Origin: Bryum argenteum
Lineage: Eukaryota > Streptophyta > Bryopsida > Bryales > Bryaceae
Length of the DNA: 64,000 nucleotides
Direction: 5' to 3'
NCBI GenBank assembly: GCA_037043015.1
Contig: CM073323.1
Span: 26,874,758-26,938,757, forward strand
A program made the translations under genes and the position numbers. The notes under the pieces were generated by a model. It was not told the origin of the DNA. It worked only from the letters and a program-made list of their open reading frames with translations, and searched no databases. Shown piece after piece: positions 35,220 through 48,400 of this stretch. How positions within the stretch are numbered: the first letter of the stretch is position 1; the number at the start of each line of letters is the position of its first letter.

Positions 35220-37562
35220 CTAGGCAGAAGGTGTAGAACCATTAAAGTGCTGATCACACTGATCAGCCTCAAAGTCTATAAACTTAAGCACACTATTGCT
35301 ATAACGTCGACGTGGAGTGTCAGAGAGAATGGGAGATGGAGCTTGAACAAACTCTTGAGCAAGACGCTCAGCGTACGATGGTAGTGTGAAGTTTGATGGA
35401 GGGCTCTTGTAGAGATGAGCGTTGCAGGTCAATTTCTCCTTCAGACCTGCGATCCTAAAAGTACAAAGAAAGTCAGTACTACATATTTGTAAGTGTGTAA
35501 TCTTAATTTGAGAAAGAGAACAGAAGATGGAATTACGCACCAATGAACTTCCGTGGCTTCTTTACAACCGGTTCATCAGAGTCATAATCCGCGGGAGGCG
35601 CTGATTCTCTACTTTCTTCATCACCGGGAGGACCATTCTTGTAATCCGCTAGTACACCATCGAAAATTTCTTCGTCAGGTTCCATGGCGATGAGGTGTCG
35701 GTTGGAGCGCGCGCAAGCAATCACGGATGCACCTAAAAAATCAGAAGCCCACGTTAGACATGAAAAATGTATAAACGAATTCTACTGTAGAGTTGACGCT
35801 AACATTACCTGTACTTGCGCTCCAGTCGAAGACTATACCCCCATCGTCCGTGAGACAATCGATGAAACATTGAATGAAGGAGGGGTCCTTCTCTCGTGAG
35901 CCTCGCCACGGCGTACCGTCCGGACGATATCGCAAGGTTTCTTTCTCTGCAAAGTTACAGAGGTGGTCTTCCTCATCAGGTACGATTGACACACCCGCAT
36001 ATGCGTGTGCGACTTGCCGAGTTTGGAACTTCGAAACAAACTCTTTGCGAACATACACTTTGATATGGAAGCAGTGAGTCTGCAAAACACAAGTATAGAT
36101 ACATTAATATAGATGCAAAGAAGGCAATTACCATGAGTTGCGAAATTGATAATTAGAGTCTGATACGTACCTCTTTCGGTTTAGGTACGGTAGATGCCAT
36201 AGGAAGGGGATTATATCCCCACCAGTCTCGAACAAGACGGAAACTATATGTATGGGACTCGGCATCGAGAGTACGCTCGATTCTATGACACTTTGGATGC
36301 ATCAGAAGAATCGCACCAACGTCTGTCAAGTGATACGCGGCAAACACGAATAGGCTCTCAAAGTACGTTTTGTCACGCCGGTTCCAGGATGGAATTTCTG
36401 TTGGAGACACACCTGGTACATGCAAGTTTTCGGGAGCATCTGCAAAAATGAGATCAATTCCTGGATGCTTGGGTTCATACTCCATCGCCAAACACGGGTA
36501 CCTACGATCTTTGCCAATCTGAGATACAAATCAGAAATTAGATAGTGGCATATAGATTTACAAGTAAGATTTATAAATAAGAGATTATAAATGACAAATG
36601 TAAGAAATACTACCTTTTTGATGTGCTCGACGATATCGAGGATTTGCGAATCCCATTTTGCAGTCTTCGACGACTGATGAACCAAATCTCCAATGTTGCC
36701 CTTCTCGAGATACATTGGCAGAGTGACTGTAATTTTAGACGACGAGCTGCTACCAATGTGATTGGGTTTCGGAAGAGGGCGTTTAGCAAATACTGGCTGG
36801 CTGAGGCGACGCGGGGACTGCTGAGAGTTGTGGTCAACGGTGAATGATTGAGGAGGGGACCCAGCATTTGTAAGTCCACCAGTAGAAAGTTGAGTCAGTC
36901 TTCCACTGCGTCGATTGGCATTGTTTGTAGCTCCCTCTAAAGCCTGAGTCAGATCAGCATCTTCTGGCCCTACAATGTCCTCTGGGGGAGGAACAATATC
37001 TTCCAAATCTTTGTCCACTTCAATAACAGGCTCTGCAACAACGTTGCGACGCTTCCGGTTTGCGCGAGACTTGGGCACTGCAACTGGTGAAGAAGGAGAA
37101 GAGATTGGATCGGATGCGACTGGTATAATGGATAGGTCGTCATCGTCGTTGTCGTCAATCTCCAACGGTGCGGAGTCAGTAAGGTTTGAAGCCAGGTTTC
37201 GAAGAAGATGCTTCTCCTCTTTGTGCACGTAGTTGTCGTCGCACTCTAGGAACCATCCACCGGTCGTCAATTGGGAGTTTGTAAACCGCTCTTGTTGGGC
37301 TGAGGAGAAAAAGCTGCGGGGATCATTCGTCACTGCCACGTCCTCGAACTCCATTGGAATGGAAAACGAAGGTAATGTTCCCTTGGCAATGAGTTCCAGT
37401 TTCAAATACCTACAACAAATTGAACAAATTAGATAGGAGAAATTGAATACGTTGATCCACTTTCAATGATATTTAATAAGAAATGAAATACATACCTGAA
37501 TAAAAGTCGTTTAATTGTAGCTTTGCCTCCAGTAATCTTGCGGAGATCCGAGCCTTTAATGA

Positions 37563-38452
37563 TGTTAATGGCATATTAGTATTTGTTAGTGAATCCGACA
37601 TATACCGGTCAACCCGACCTGTACTAGTCGACCCGACCTACCAGACGACCCGACGTTTACCGGTCGACCCGACCTTTACCGGTCGACCCGACCTTTACCG
37701 GTCGACCCGACCTTTACGGTCGACCCGACCTTTACCGGTCGACCCGACCTTTACCGGTCGACCCGACCTTTACCGGTCGACCCAACCTTTACCGGTCGAC
37801 CCGACCTTTACCGGTCGGCCCGACCTACCAGTCGACCCGACCTTTACCGGTCGACCCGACCTACCAGTCGACCCGACCTTTACCGGTCGATCCGACCTAC
37901 CAGTCGACCCGACCTACTAGACGACCCGACCTTTACCGGTCGACCCGACCTTTACCGGTCGGCCCGACCTACCAGTCGACCCAACCTTTACCGGTCGACC
38001 CGACCTTTACCGGTCGGCCCGACCTACCAGTCGACCCGACCTTTACCGGTCGACCCGACCTACCAGTCGACCCGACCTACCAGTCGACCCGACCTACCAG
38101 TCGACCCGACCTACCAGTCGACCCGACCTTTATCGGTCGACCCGACCTTCCTGTAATGGTTTCAACTAGACTCTGTAGCTAGATCTAGATTCAGATCTAG
38201 ATCCAGATTCAGATTCAGATCTAGATCCAGATCCAGATCCCGATCTAGATCCAGATTCAGACCTAGATCCAAATCTAGATCTAGATTCAAATCTAGATCT
38301 AGATCATGGATCTCCCCTTTGTACCTTCTTCTTATAAGTAAAGGTCTTCTTGTGTGATGAAACACATTGAGGTTAGGCATGTTTTACAATGTAGTGGCTC
38401 TTCTGTCTTGTTTGCCCTACCGGTAGGTAGAGCATGTATTTCCTCATTAACA
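37563..38452 (+). repeat. 5' LTR of the small LTR element, with internal minisatellites
   Basis: It contains about 25 units built from ACCTTTACCGGTCGACCCG and ACCTACCAGTCGACCCG (37600-38155), then AGATCCAGATTCAG-type hexamer repeats (38175-38305). It is 234 bases longer than the 3' LTR because of unit number. Confidence 0.88.
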
Positions 38453-39688
38453 TTTGGCGACCATGTAGTGTTTCGTACCATGATCTCTTGTGAGAGATGT
38501 GTTGTGCCCATGGAGTTGTTTGTTTTCTCTTGTTCTAGTGTTTGATAGAACCGACATAAAGCTGTCTGGTCGCAGCAGTCATTCCCTGGTCGGTAGAGTA
38601 AACCCCTCTTTCATCTTGTTAGTAGCAGTTTCTGTGATCCAACGTAACTGTGACTGGTAGGAGAAGTAACTTAGACACGTTAGATGAGTTTCTAGAATAA
38701 ACCCCGATGTTTTGAAGAGTTTTATAGAATGGTGCCTCTTATTGAGAGTTTTTGTTGCTCTTCAATCTAGTAAGTACCTTTGTCAATGAGATTTCGATTT
38801 AGAGCAATACTCTTGAAGAACTTAGTGAAAGATCTTTGTTTTGATGAACTTAGATGAGGTGAGCCATAGAAGCAAGATACCATCAAGCTAGGAGAAGAAG
38901 CACGATCTGAAGAACTAAGAGAAGAGATGTTTGACTCTGATTTGTTTTCTTTTAGTCATGTTATGTCTGTATGGGTCCAACAGCAGTCAACCAGGGAGTC
39001 TTCCCGACAGCAGTCGACCAGGGAGGTGGCCCGACCAGAAGTCGACCAAGGAGGCGACCCAACTAAAAGTCGACTAAGGAGCCGACCCGACCAGTCAGTG
39101 ACTAGGGAGGCCATCTGACTAGAAGTCGACCAGAGGCCGAGCTGACCAGAAGCCGACCCGACCACAAGTTGACTAGGAAGCCGACCCAACGAGAAGTCGA
39201 CCTTGTATCCGACCCGATCAGTAGTCGACCTGGACCTGACCATATCCGTTGTATGTAAGTTTGCAGATTTCTTGAGAAGTTAAGGAGTTGGAGGAGAAAC
39301 TACCGGATGGAGATTTTTGAAAGGCTAGCCGACCAGATGAAGACTAGTGTCGGTTGGAGATCAATCGTTTGGACGGCCCTACAATAACTACCTACTGAAC
39401 CCGGTACTTCTAGTGGTGAAGTGACTACCATCAAGAGGAGCATAGAACACCCATTGGACTCATGAAGAACCGAGAAGGAGTAATCGAGCCAGATTTAGAG
39501 GAGTGAATACCAGATGACGAGGACGTTTTAAATGGCAGCAAGACTTTTGAAGGAAGGTTTCCAAGACAAACATCTAACCTATAGTGTAGACACTACCAGC
39601 CACCTTTAACTATATGTAGAATGTGTAATATGTAGTCTTCGTTCGATATAGCGTTTACGAAGGCGTAACGCGTTCGGAGGGAGGGTAA

Positions 39689-40344
39689 TGTTAATGGCAT
39701 ATTAGTATTTGTTAGTGAATCCGACATATACCGGTCAACCCGACCTACCGGTCGACCCGACCTTTACCGGTCGACCCGACCTTTACCGGTCGACCCGACC
39801 TTTACCGGTCGACCCGACCTTTACCGGTCGACCCAACCTTTACCGGTTGACCCGACCTTTACCGGTCGGCCCGACCTACCAGTCGACCCAACCTTTACCG
39901 GTCGACCCGACCTTTACCGGTCGGCCCGACCTACCAGTCGACCCGACCTTTACCGGTCGACCCGACCTACCAGTCGACCCGACCTTTATCGGTCGACCCG
40001 ACCTACCAGTCGACCCGACCTTTATCGGTCGACCCGACCTTCCTGTACTGGTCTCAACTAGACTCTGTAGCTAGATCCAGATTCAGATCTAGATCCAGAT
40101 TCAGATCTAGATCCAGATTCAGATCTAGATTCAGATCCAGATCCCGATCTAGATCCAGATTCAGACCTAGATCCAAATCTAAATCTAGATCTAGATCATG
40201 GATCTCCCCTTTGTACCTTCTTCTTATAAGTAAAGGTCTTCTTGTGTGATGAAACACATTGAGGTTAGGCATGTTTTACAATGTAGTGGCTCTTCTGTCT
40301 TGTTTGCCCTACCGGTAGGTAGAGCATGTATTTCCTCATTAACA
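39689..40344 (+). repeat. 3' LTR of the small LTR element
   Basis: Same ends and repeat types as 37563-38452, with fewer ACCGGTCGACCCG units. Confidence 0.88.
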
Positions 40345-42491
40345 AATGAACTTCGGACTTGCAGTTGGAGCAAGATAGTTTCCGAATGCCTTCTCCCATA
40401 AGAGCAATCTCCACTTCTCGATATATGCAGATGGCTTTAGGACAACACTAGACCACTCAATATTGAGGTTCTCGTTGTCTACCAGATTCTGCAATTCACT
40501 TTCAAGTGATTGCTCAAGCTGAGAATACAGGAAACATGTTAGTATTAAAAGTATCATATAATCTCAAATACTGTAATCACAGAACGAATATGCAAGTTAC
40601 CTGTGTCCAAAGAGAAGCACGATGTAGAAATGAAACCAAAGCTTTGTCTTTCATCGGGCGTTCCTCTAGGAATCGAAATGATCGCCGAACTTCGTTTGGT
40701 GAGTTCCACCACTGCAGCCACTTTGCCTTGAAATCAAAGTGAACATTGCTAGTGGCTACCATGTGTAAGCGTTCAAGCGTCATGTCGGGTTTCATGTTTT
40801 GGCTGTAATGAGAATTAATCTGCATATCGCAATCACAGTTTTGATTAGTGCAGTTGAACGTACAAACAACAAAAGTGTCACAGATCGCGGAACCCAGGCA
40901 GCAATACCTCTCTTGCAAAGACTTTTCCGAGTTTGATATTGGCCACCGCGACCATTTTGTCGAAATTCTTGCCACGTATTACTTTGATTTCAGCCTTGAT
41001 GGCGTTATCCATGGCACTCCATACTCCCGGTCCAGTTTGTTTATCCTTTGGAACCGTGGCGTAGTACGTAGCTTCAGCATCGTCGGATTTTTTGGCTAAC
41101 CTCCTCTATATAACCACCAGAACACAAATGAGAAGTTGATTTAAATAAACTATAGCAAAAGGAGTCGATAACAATCATAGCGAACGTACCGCGTATAGAA
41201 ATTTTACAAAAACGTCTATTGTCACAGGATACCACGTCTCCTTTTTGCTTTGGCGTTCTTACAGATCCTGTAATCTTCGGGGGAGATGAGGTCCTTGAAA
41301 TCTTCGAGTTTCAGTTTTCCAAATTTCCTCATGCGTTGCAGTTTCGCACACAAAATGTCTTCGACATGATCATGTTCAGTGGACCTACAACATAGAACGA
41401 AAGATGAGAAAACTTGTACATGTCATAATCATAAAAGAATTTGATATTAATGAATGACGCATTTTCTTACCAGTTTACGTCGTTCATAGCATCAAGGAGA
41501 AGATTGCTTTCTCCACGAGCATCGAGTACGATGCAGTCAACGGAAATGTACCACAAGGGATCATTCTTGTGGTATCTCTCGATATGACGCATCCACGCTG
41601 TAACACGGTGGTTACCTTCGTAGACAAAGAAATATTTGTCACAAAGGTTATGAAGATCTGGATCGGACCGCAGCGTACTCTCGAACTCATCATTCGCGGC
41701 TTTCCAAAGCGGGTTCGTCCAAAGTACCTCTTGAGGGTCAACGTCTTTTTCTCGGCCTTTTCTATCAAAGGGAGACACGTACATTACACGATCGCCTTCG
41801 CGGTAGCCTTTGTTGAACTCATTCTCCAATTTCCGGACGTCTTGTTCAGAGATCGGCCGAACCTTCGGATAACAGACGAGGCGACAAAGTGGAATTAGCA
41901 TACGAGACTTCTTAACAGGTTTGTAACGTAACCTGTTGATGATTGCTATGGAATCACTCTTGTGGAGCATTCGCATCTCGTTAGCACTCCAGTCGGGGTC
42001 CTTGTTTTGAAGATGTGTGGGCATGTGGATCATTCCAACGTTGACACCTTCAGGCAAAGTAGATTCTTCATCATCCGAGAGGGATTGGTGTCCATCATGG
42101 TCTTGCGTTGGTAGGTGAATATCTGCAGCTTCTAGAGGATCGTCAGTTGAAACTGCATTGCATTCGCCTTCCACAAGTTCGCGATCAGATTCCGAAGGAC
42201 TCTCTTGCAGAACTCCACTTCTGAAGTAATCAACATTTCTCACACTATCAAGTATGAGTTCATCTCCGACGGAATGTACAGTTTGTGGAGGATTAAGATG
42301 AGGCGGAATGACTTCTTCATCTTGAATGAGATGGTCTTGAGCTATGCTCATCTGGAAATCCAAGAAATCAAATACAACACAACACAATAAGCATAAGATA
42401 GTATAAAATGAATAATAATATATAAAAAGTAGTACATAACCTTATTGTGACTTAGTATGTGACAAACATATCATATAATGTTCCGATAAAA

Positions 42492-45400
42492 CTAAGAAGA
42501 TTGCATCTTTGCGGCAAGTCGCGGAGAACGTCTAGGTGCAATTCTAGCAAATTCCTTTTCCTGGAGACGACGAGCTTTTGCCTCAATCTTTTTTAATCGC
42601 ATGTTATCAGCTCGTGTAACCCGATCAACGTCAACATGTGAATTGTGACGGACAGGGGAGGCAGGAGGTGGCGTTTCCGGAACCGAAGACAATGCTATAA
42701 CTAATCGACGAGACTCCACTATAGCCAACACATGGTCTCTTAGAGCGGAGAGGTCGCTATCTGCATCGGATTCCACTTCAGGATGAACTCCATGTCGCTT
42801 CAGAGGATCCTGCAAAAACACCACAATCCCAACAATCAACTACCAAACATCGAAATCAAAACTTTAGGACAAACAAAACTAATTCAACCCACTACTGATT
42901 CACAAAGTAGATCGTATCAATTACAAATTCAATATCCATCGTCCATTTCAAAATCAACCATCAAATAAAATATTAAAAATAATAACGCAATTATTAAGCA
43001 CGTTTCCAGCCTTAACAAGGAGCTTAATCAGCGAGTAAAGGCCATATTTTAGCGTCATTGCCAAGCCCACGAGCACCCTCGGAATGAGAGGTTGGCCCCC
43101 CAGAAGCCTTCGAACTCATTGATAACCCAACAGACCAATCAGCAAGTTATTAACGAAAATAAAGACAATTCAAATTCAAAATCAAGCATCAAAAACAGAA
43201 GACTCAATCCATCACGAAGTCACGAAGGCTGGGAACCGAGCTCAGCTCGCAGCTTCACAGCCCGGCTCGAGAGGCAGCGTTGGGATTCAATCAACCACCA
43301 CGAGCACGAGCTCATGGGTGCAAGAGAGCTTAGCCCCCCCCCTTAAAGCGAGCCCGAGAGCTCCTCGTTCACGAAACAGACCATCCAGCAGGTAGTTTGA
43401 GACAAAAAACAAGAATTCGATCCGACAAGTGTCAGACTTGTGTCGACGCAAGTCTGACACTTGTCCAGTCAAATCCAACTTTCAACACCACCATTCACAA
43501 TCAACCATCAAAAACAGGAGACTCATTCCATCACGAAGTCACGAAGGCAGGGAACCGAGCTCAGCTCGCAGCTTCACAGCCCGGCTTGAGAGGCAGCGTT
43601 GGGATTCAATCAACCACCACGAGCACGAGCTATGGGTACAAGAGAGCCAAGCCACCCCCCACCCCGCTCACGGCGAGCCCCCAGCTCCTCGTTCATGCAA
43701 CAGACCATCCAGTAAGTAGAATGAGACAAAAAACAAGAATTCGATCGGACAAGTGAGTGACTTGCGTCGACGCAAGTCTGACACTTGTCCAATCAAATCC
43801 AATTTTCAAGACCACAATTCACAATCCACCATCAAAAACAGGAGTTTCAATTGATCACGAAGTCACGAAGGCTGGGAACCGAGCTCAGCTGGCAGCTTCA
43901 CAGCCCGGCTCAAGAGGCTAGGCAGCGTTGGGATTCAATCAACTACCACGAGCACGAGCTCAGGGGTGCAAGAGAGCCTAGCCCCCCCCTCACAGCCAGC
44001 CCGCGAGCTCCTCGTTCACGAAACAGACCATCCAGCAAGTAGTTTGACACAAAAAACAAGAATTTGATCCGACAAGTGTCAGACTTGCGACGACGCAAGT
44101 CTGACACTTGTCCGATCAAATCCAACTTTCAACACCACCATTCACAATCAACCATCAAAAACAGGAGACTCATTCCATCACGAAGTCACGAAGGCTGGGA
44201 ACCGAGCTCAGCTGGCAGCTTCACAGCCCGGCTCGAGAGGCAGCGTTGGGATTCAATCAACCACCACGAGCACGAGCTCATGGGTCCAAGAGAGCTTAGC
44301 CCCCCCCTTAAAGCGAGCCCGCGAGCTCCTCGTTCACAAAACAGACCATCCAGCAGGTAGTTTGACACAAAAAACAAGAATTCGATCGGACAAGTGTCAG
44401 ACTTGCGTCGACGCAAGTCTGACACTTTTCCAGTCAAATCCAATTTTCAAGACCACCATTCACAATCAACCATCAAAAATAGGAGACACAATCCATCAAG
44501 AAGTCACGAAGGCTGGAACCGAGCTCAGCTGGCAGCTTCACAGCTCGGTTGCGAGGCAGCGTTGGGATTCAATCATCCACCACGAGCACGAGCTCATGGG
44601 TGCAACAGAGCCTAGCCCCCCCCCTCGCAGCGAGCCCCGACCTCCTCGTTCACGAAACAGACCATCCAGCAAGTAGTTTGACACAAAAAACAAGAATTTG
44701 ATCGGACAAGTGTCTGACTTGCGTCGACGCAAGTCTGACACTTGTCCGATCAAATCCAACTTCCAACACCTCCATTCACAATCAATCATCAAAAACAGGA
44801 GACTCATTCCATCACGAAATCACGAAGGCTGGGAACCGAGCTCAGCTGGCAGCTTCACAGCCCGGCTTGAGAGGCAGCGTTGGGATTCAATCAACCACCA
44901 CAAGCACGAGCTCATGGGTGCAAGAGAGCCTAGCCCCCCCCCCTCACAGCGAGCCCGAGAGCTCCTCCTTCACGAAACAGACCATCCAGCAAGTAATTTG
45001 ACACAAAAAACGACAATTCGATCGGACAAGTGTCAGACTTGCGTCGACGCAAGTCTGACACTTGTCCGATCAAATCCAATTTTCAACACCACCATTCACA
45101 ATCAACCATCAAAAACAGGAGACTCATTCCATCACGAAGTCACGAAAGCTGATACCGAGCTCAGTTGGCAGCTTCAGTGTGCGGCTGAGAGGCAGCGTTG
45201 GGATTCAATCAACCACTAGGAGCACGAGCTGTGGGTGCAAGAGAGCCAAGCCCCCCCGCTCACGGCGAGCCCCCAGCTCCTCGTTCATGCAACAGACCAT
45301 CCAGCAAGTAGAATGAGACAATAAACTAGAATTCGATCGGACAAGTGTCAGACTTGCCTCGACGCAAGTCTGACACTTGTCCGATCAAATCCAATTTTCA

Positions 45401-48400
45401 AGACCACCATTCACAATCAACCATCAAAAATAGGAGACACAATCCATCACGAAGTCACGAAGGCTGGGAACCGAGCTCAGCTGGCAGCTTCACAGCCCGG
45501 CTCAAGAGGCTAGGCAGCGTTGGGATTCAATCAACCACCACGAGCACGAGCTTATGAGTGCACGAGAGCCTACTCCCCCCCCCCTCACAGCGAGCCTGCG
45601 GGCTCCTCGTTCACGAAACAGACCATCCAGCAAGTAGAATGAGACAAAAAATAAGAATTCGATCGGACAAGTGTCAGACTTGTGTCGACGCAAGTCTGAC
45701 ACTTGTCCGATCAAATCCAACTTTCAACACCACCATTCACAATCAACCATCAAAAACAGGAGACTCATTCCATCACGAAGTCACGAAGGCTGATACCGAG
45801 CTCAGTTGGCGCCTTGGTGTGCGGGCCGAGAAGCGTTGGGATTCAATCAACCACTAGGAGCACGAGCTGTGGGTGCAAGAGAGCCAAGCCCCCCCCTCCC
45901 CGCTCACGGCGAGCCCCCAGCTCCTCGTTCATGCAACAGACCATCCAGCAAGTAGAATGAGACAATAAACAAGAATTCGATCGGACAAGTGTCAGACTTG
46001 CCTCGACGCAAGTCTGACACTTGTCCGATCAAATCCAATTTTCAAGACCACCATTCACAATCAACCATCAAAAATAGGAGACACAATCCATCACGAAGTC
46101 ACGAAGGCTGGGAACCGAGCTCAGCTGGCAGCTTCACAGCTCGGTTGAGAGGCAGCGTTGGGATTCAATCATCCACCACGAGCACGAGCTCATGGGTGCA
46201 AGAGAGCTTAGCCCCCCCTCCTTACAGCGAGCCCGCGAGCTCCTCGTTCACGAAACAGACCATCCAGCAAGTAGAATGAGACAATAAACTAGAATTCGAT
46301 CGGACAAGTGTCAGACTTGCGTCGACGCAAGTCTGACACTTGTCCGATCAAATCCAATTTTCAAGACCACCATTCACAATCAACCATCAAAAATTAATGA
46401 CACAATCCATCACGAAGTCACGAAGGCTGGAACCGAGCTCAGCTGGCAGCTTCACAGCTCGGCTGAGAGACAGCGTTGGGATTCAATCATCCACCACGAG
46501 CACGAGCTCATGGGTGCAAGAGAGCCTAGCCCCCCCCCCTTACAGCGAGCCCGCGAGCTCCTCGTTCACGAAACAGACCATCCAGCAAGCAGTTTGACAC
46601 AAAATACAAAAATTTGATCAGACAAGTGTCAGACTTGCGTCGACACAAGTCTGACACTTGTCCGATCAAATCCAATTTTCAAGACCACCATTCACAATCA
46701 ACCATCAAAAATAGGAGACACAATCCATCACGAAGTGACAACGGCTGATACCGAGCTCCGCTGGCAGCTTCACAGCTCGGCTGCGAGGCAGCGTTGGGAC
46801 TTGGGATTCAATCAACCACCACGAGCACGAGCTCATGGGTGCAAGAGAGCCTAGCTCCCCCCCTTTACAGCGAGCCCGCGAGCTCCTCGTTCACGAAACA
46901 GACCATCCAGCAAGTAGAATGAGACAAAAAACAAGAATAATGACAATTCAAATTCAAAATCAAGCATCAAAATTAGGAGACTCAATCCATCACGAAGTCA
47001 CGAAGGCTGGAACCGAGCTCAGCTGGCAGCTTCATAGCTCGGCTGAGAGGCAGCGTTGGGATTCAATCAACCACCACTAGCACGAGCTATGGGTGCAAGA
47101 GAGCCTAGCCCACCCCCCCCCCCTCATAGCGAGCCCCGACCTCCTCGTTCACGAAACAGACCCTCCAACAGGTAGTTTGACACAAAAAACTAGAATTTGA
47201 TCCGACAAGTGTCAGACTTGCGTCGACGCAAGTCTGACACTTGTCCGATCAAATCCAACTTTCAAGACCACCATTCACAATCAACCATCAAAAACAGGAG
47301 ACTCATTTCATCACGAAGTCACGAAGGCTGGGAACCGAGCTCAGCTGGCAGCTTCACAGCCCGGCTTGAGCGGCAGCGTTGGGATTCAATCAACCACCAC
47401 GAGCACGAGCTATGGGTGCAAGAGAGCTTAGCCCCCCCCCCTTACAGCGACCCCGCGAGCTCCTCGTTCACGAAACAGACCATCTAGCAAGTAGAATGAG
47501 ACATAAAACAAGAATTCGATCGGACAAGTGTCAGACTTGCGTCGACGCAAGTCTGACACTTGTCCGATCAAATCCAATTTTCAAGACCACCATTCACTAT
47601 CAACCATCAAAAATAGGAGACACAATCCATCACGAAGTCACGAAGGCTAGGAACCGAGCTCAGCTGGCAGCTTCACAGCTCGGCTGAGAGGCAGCGTTGG
47701 GATTCAATCATCCACCACGAGCACGAGCTCATGGGTGCAAGAGAGCCTAGCCCCCCCTCCTTACAGCGAGCCCGCGAGCTCCTCGTTCACGAAACAGACC
47801 ATCCAGCAAGTAGAATGACACAAAAAACGAGAATTTGATCGGACAAGTGTCAGACTTGCGTCGACGCAAGTCTGACACTTGTCCGATCAAATCCAATTTT
47901 CAAGACCACCATTCACAATCAACCATCAAAATCAGGAGTTTCAATTGATCACGAAGCCACGAAGGCAGGGAACCGAGCTCAGCTGGCAGCTTCACAGCTC
48001 GGCTGAGAGGCAGCGTCGGGATTCAATCAACCACCACGAGTACGAGCTCATGGGTGCAAGAGAGCTTAGCCTCCCCCTTACAGCGAGCCCGCGAGCTCCT
48101 CGTTCACGAGACAGACCATCCAGCAAGTAGAATGAGACAAAAAACAAGAATAATGACAATTTAAATTCAAAATCAAGCATCAAAAACAGGAGACTCAATC
48201 CATCACGAAGTCACGAAGGGTGCGAACCGAGCTCAGCTGGCAGCTTCACAGCCCGGCTTGAGAGGCAGCGTTGGGATTCAATCAACCACCACGAGCACGA
48301 GCTCATGGGTGCAAGAGAGCCTAGCCCCCTCCTCACGGCGAGCCCGAGGTCCTCGTTCACGAAACAGAGAAACGGCTGCAGAGGCTAGTTCGGGATTCTA

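Larger units (their letters stand above)
37563..40344 (+). mobile_element. Non-autonomous LTR retrotransposon inserted in the methyltransferase gene
   Basis: LTRs 37563-38452 and 39689-40344 begin TGTTAATG and end CATTAACA. The element is flanked by AATGA at 37558-37562 and 40345-40349. TTTGGCGACCATG follows the 5' LTR (primer-binding-site-like, shared with the Ty3 element), and GGAGGGAGGG precedes the 3' LTR. The 1.2-kb interior has no gag or pol, only repeats of GTCGACC-containing words, so it must be moved by another element. Orientation follows the primer site and purine tract. Confidence 0.9.
35220..42351 (-). pseudogene. ParB-like domain / DNA N6-N4-type methyltransferase fusion, interrupted by an LTR element
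   Basis: Ten exons read on minus join in phase: 41471-42351, 41190-41384, 40908-41105, 40601-40819, 40345-40518 plus 37496-37562 (split by the retroelement), 36614-37409, 36171-36518, 35809-36079, 35541-35732, 35220-35446. The first coding exon opens with ATG directly after an AG acceptor. The product is about 1,187 residues. Residues ~165-260 fit the ParB/sulfiredoxin fold: LCRLVCYPKVRPISEQDVRK, then MYVSPFDRKG and YEGNHRVTAW (GNHR box). The middle is low-complexity with basic patches (SRANRKRRNV). The C-terminal part has methyltransferase motif IV (DLIFADAPENL, ~868), a GAILLMHP strand, and then motif I (FDWSASTGASVIAC, ~1045, with LIAMEPDEEIF). This IV-before-I order is seen in N6-adenine/N4-cytosine enzymes. 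ParB-methylase fusions are known in phages and some eukaryotic mobile elements. Damage: a one-base loss in an A run near 41240 and the insertion. Motif IV has DAPE instead of DPPY. Confidence 0.75.

Noticed and set aside
38162..38380. Asp/Leu repeat ORF (LDLDLDL) on minus, also at 40054-40272
   Set aside because: It is a translation of the AGATCTAGATCC hexamer repeats in the LTRs.
37563..40344. Two independent minisatellite loci
   Set aside because: The matching TG...CA ends, AATGA duplication, primer-site-like word and purine tract show one LTR element with repeats inside its LTRs.
43385..48130. Many ORFs of 70-170 codons on both strands
   Set aside because: They repeat with the ~320-bp unit and pass through the palindrome; the frames are by-products of repeat phase.
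43140..48380. CRISPR-like array
   Set aside because: Units are ~320 bp with diverged similar spacers, in a plant genome; it is satellite DNA.
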